A stretch of 19,227 nt of DNA from CAZTTG01 sp964615935 (GTDB lineage Bacteria; Planctomycetota; UBA1135; GCA-002686595), in assembly GCA_964615935.1 (NCBI GenBank), contig CAZTTG010000111.1, forward strand, positions 1 to 19,227, given 5' to 3'. Of the stretch, positions 19,214 to 19,227 are shown one piece after another. Numbering within the stretch: the stretch's first letter is position 1; every line of letters starts with the position of its first letter. A program made the translations under genes and the position numbers. The notes under the pieces were generated by a model. The model saw only the letters and a program-made list of their open reading frames with translations. It was not told where the DNA came from and did not search any database.

Positions 19214-19227
19214 GCCGGGCGACTCAG

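Overview
The window is GC-rich throughout and densely coding, with no rRNA, tRNA, CRISPR array, transposase or integrase visible. The best clue to the organism is the C-terminal domain of the first gene (about 1975-2388). It is a cysteine-containing domain with stretches such as 'NSGGN..PPNDCSG' and 'YWYRDPQSPS' that I know from secreted proteins of deep-branching Planctomycetota. This is recognition from memory, not a search. The large Ser/Thr kinase with ATPase and TPR parts, the hybrid histidine kinase and the Mla-type lipid transporter fit a Gram-negative-type planctomycete; a myxobacterium-like organism is the main alternative.

Layout. (1) 1-2388 (+): 3' part of a secreted beta-helix protein with about 195-residue repeats, closed by a GC-rich hairpin shared with the convergent next gene. 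(2) 2434-3573 (-) and 3681-4466 (+): a divergent pair, a fold-type I PLP aminotransferase (capreomycidine-synthase-like) and a GNAT acetyltransferase. (3) 4556-8573 (+): an ABC-F ATPase, an HNH endonuclease with an N-terminal PUA/EVE-like region and lower GC, and a proline-racemase-family enzyme whose Cys/Thr pair marks it as a trans-3-hydroxy-L-proline dehydratase. (4) 15173 down to 8579 (-): a three-gene operon made of a secreted beta-solenoid protein, a 1212-residue Ser/Thr kinase-ATPase-TPR protein, and a GAF-histidine kinase-receiver protein whose start overlaps the kinase stop by 11 nt. (5) 15174-15498: a 325-bp divergent regulatory region with an 11-bp inverted repeat. (6) 15499-19213 (+): a four-gene lipid-transport operon, STAS-MlaE fusion, MlaF, MlaD/MCE and a PqiC-type lipoprotein, with ATGA overlaps.

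How the parts work together. The lipid-transport operon looks complete for an inner-membrane ABC/MCE machine with an envelope-spanning lipoprotein partner. The signalling operon has the domain set of the fused cyanobacterial HstK-type kinases (Ser/Thr kinase, ATPase, GAF, histidine kinase), here split over two translationally coupled genes behind a secreted protein. It is the best candidate for an under-described system. The HNH gene is the best candidate for an acquired, stand-alone modification-dependent defence nuclease. Many long alternative reading frames here are shadows caused by high GC and were left out.
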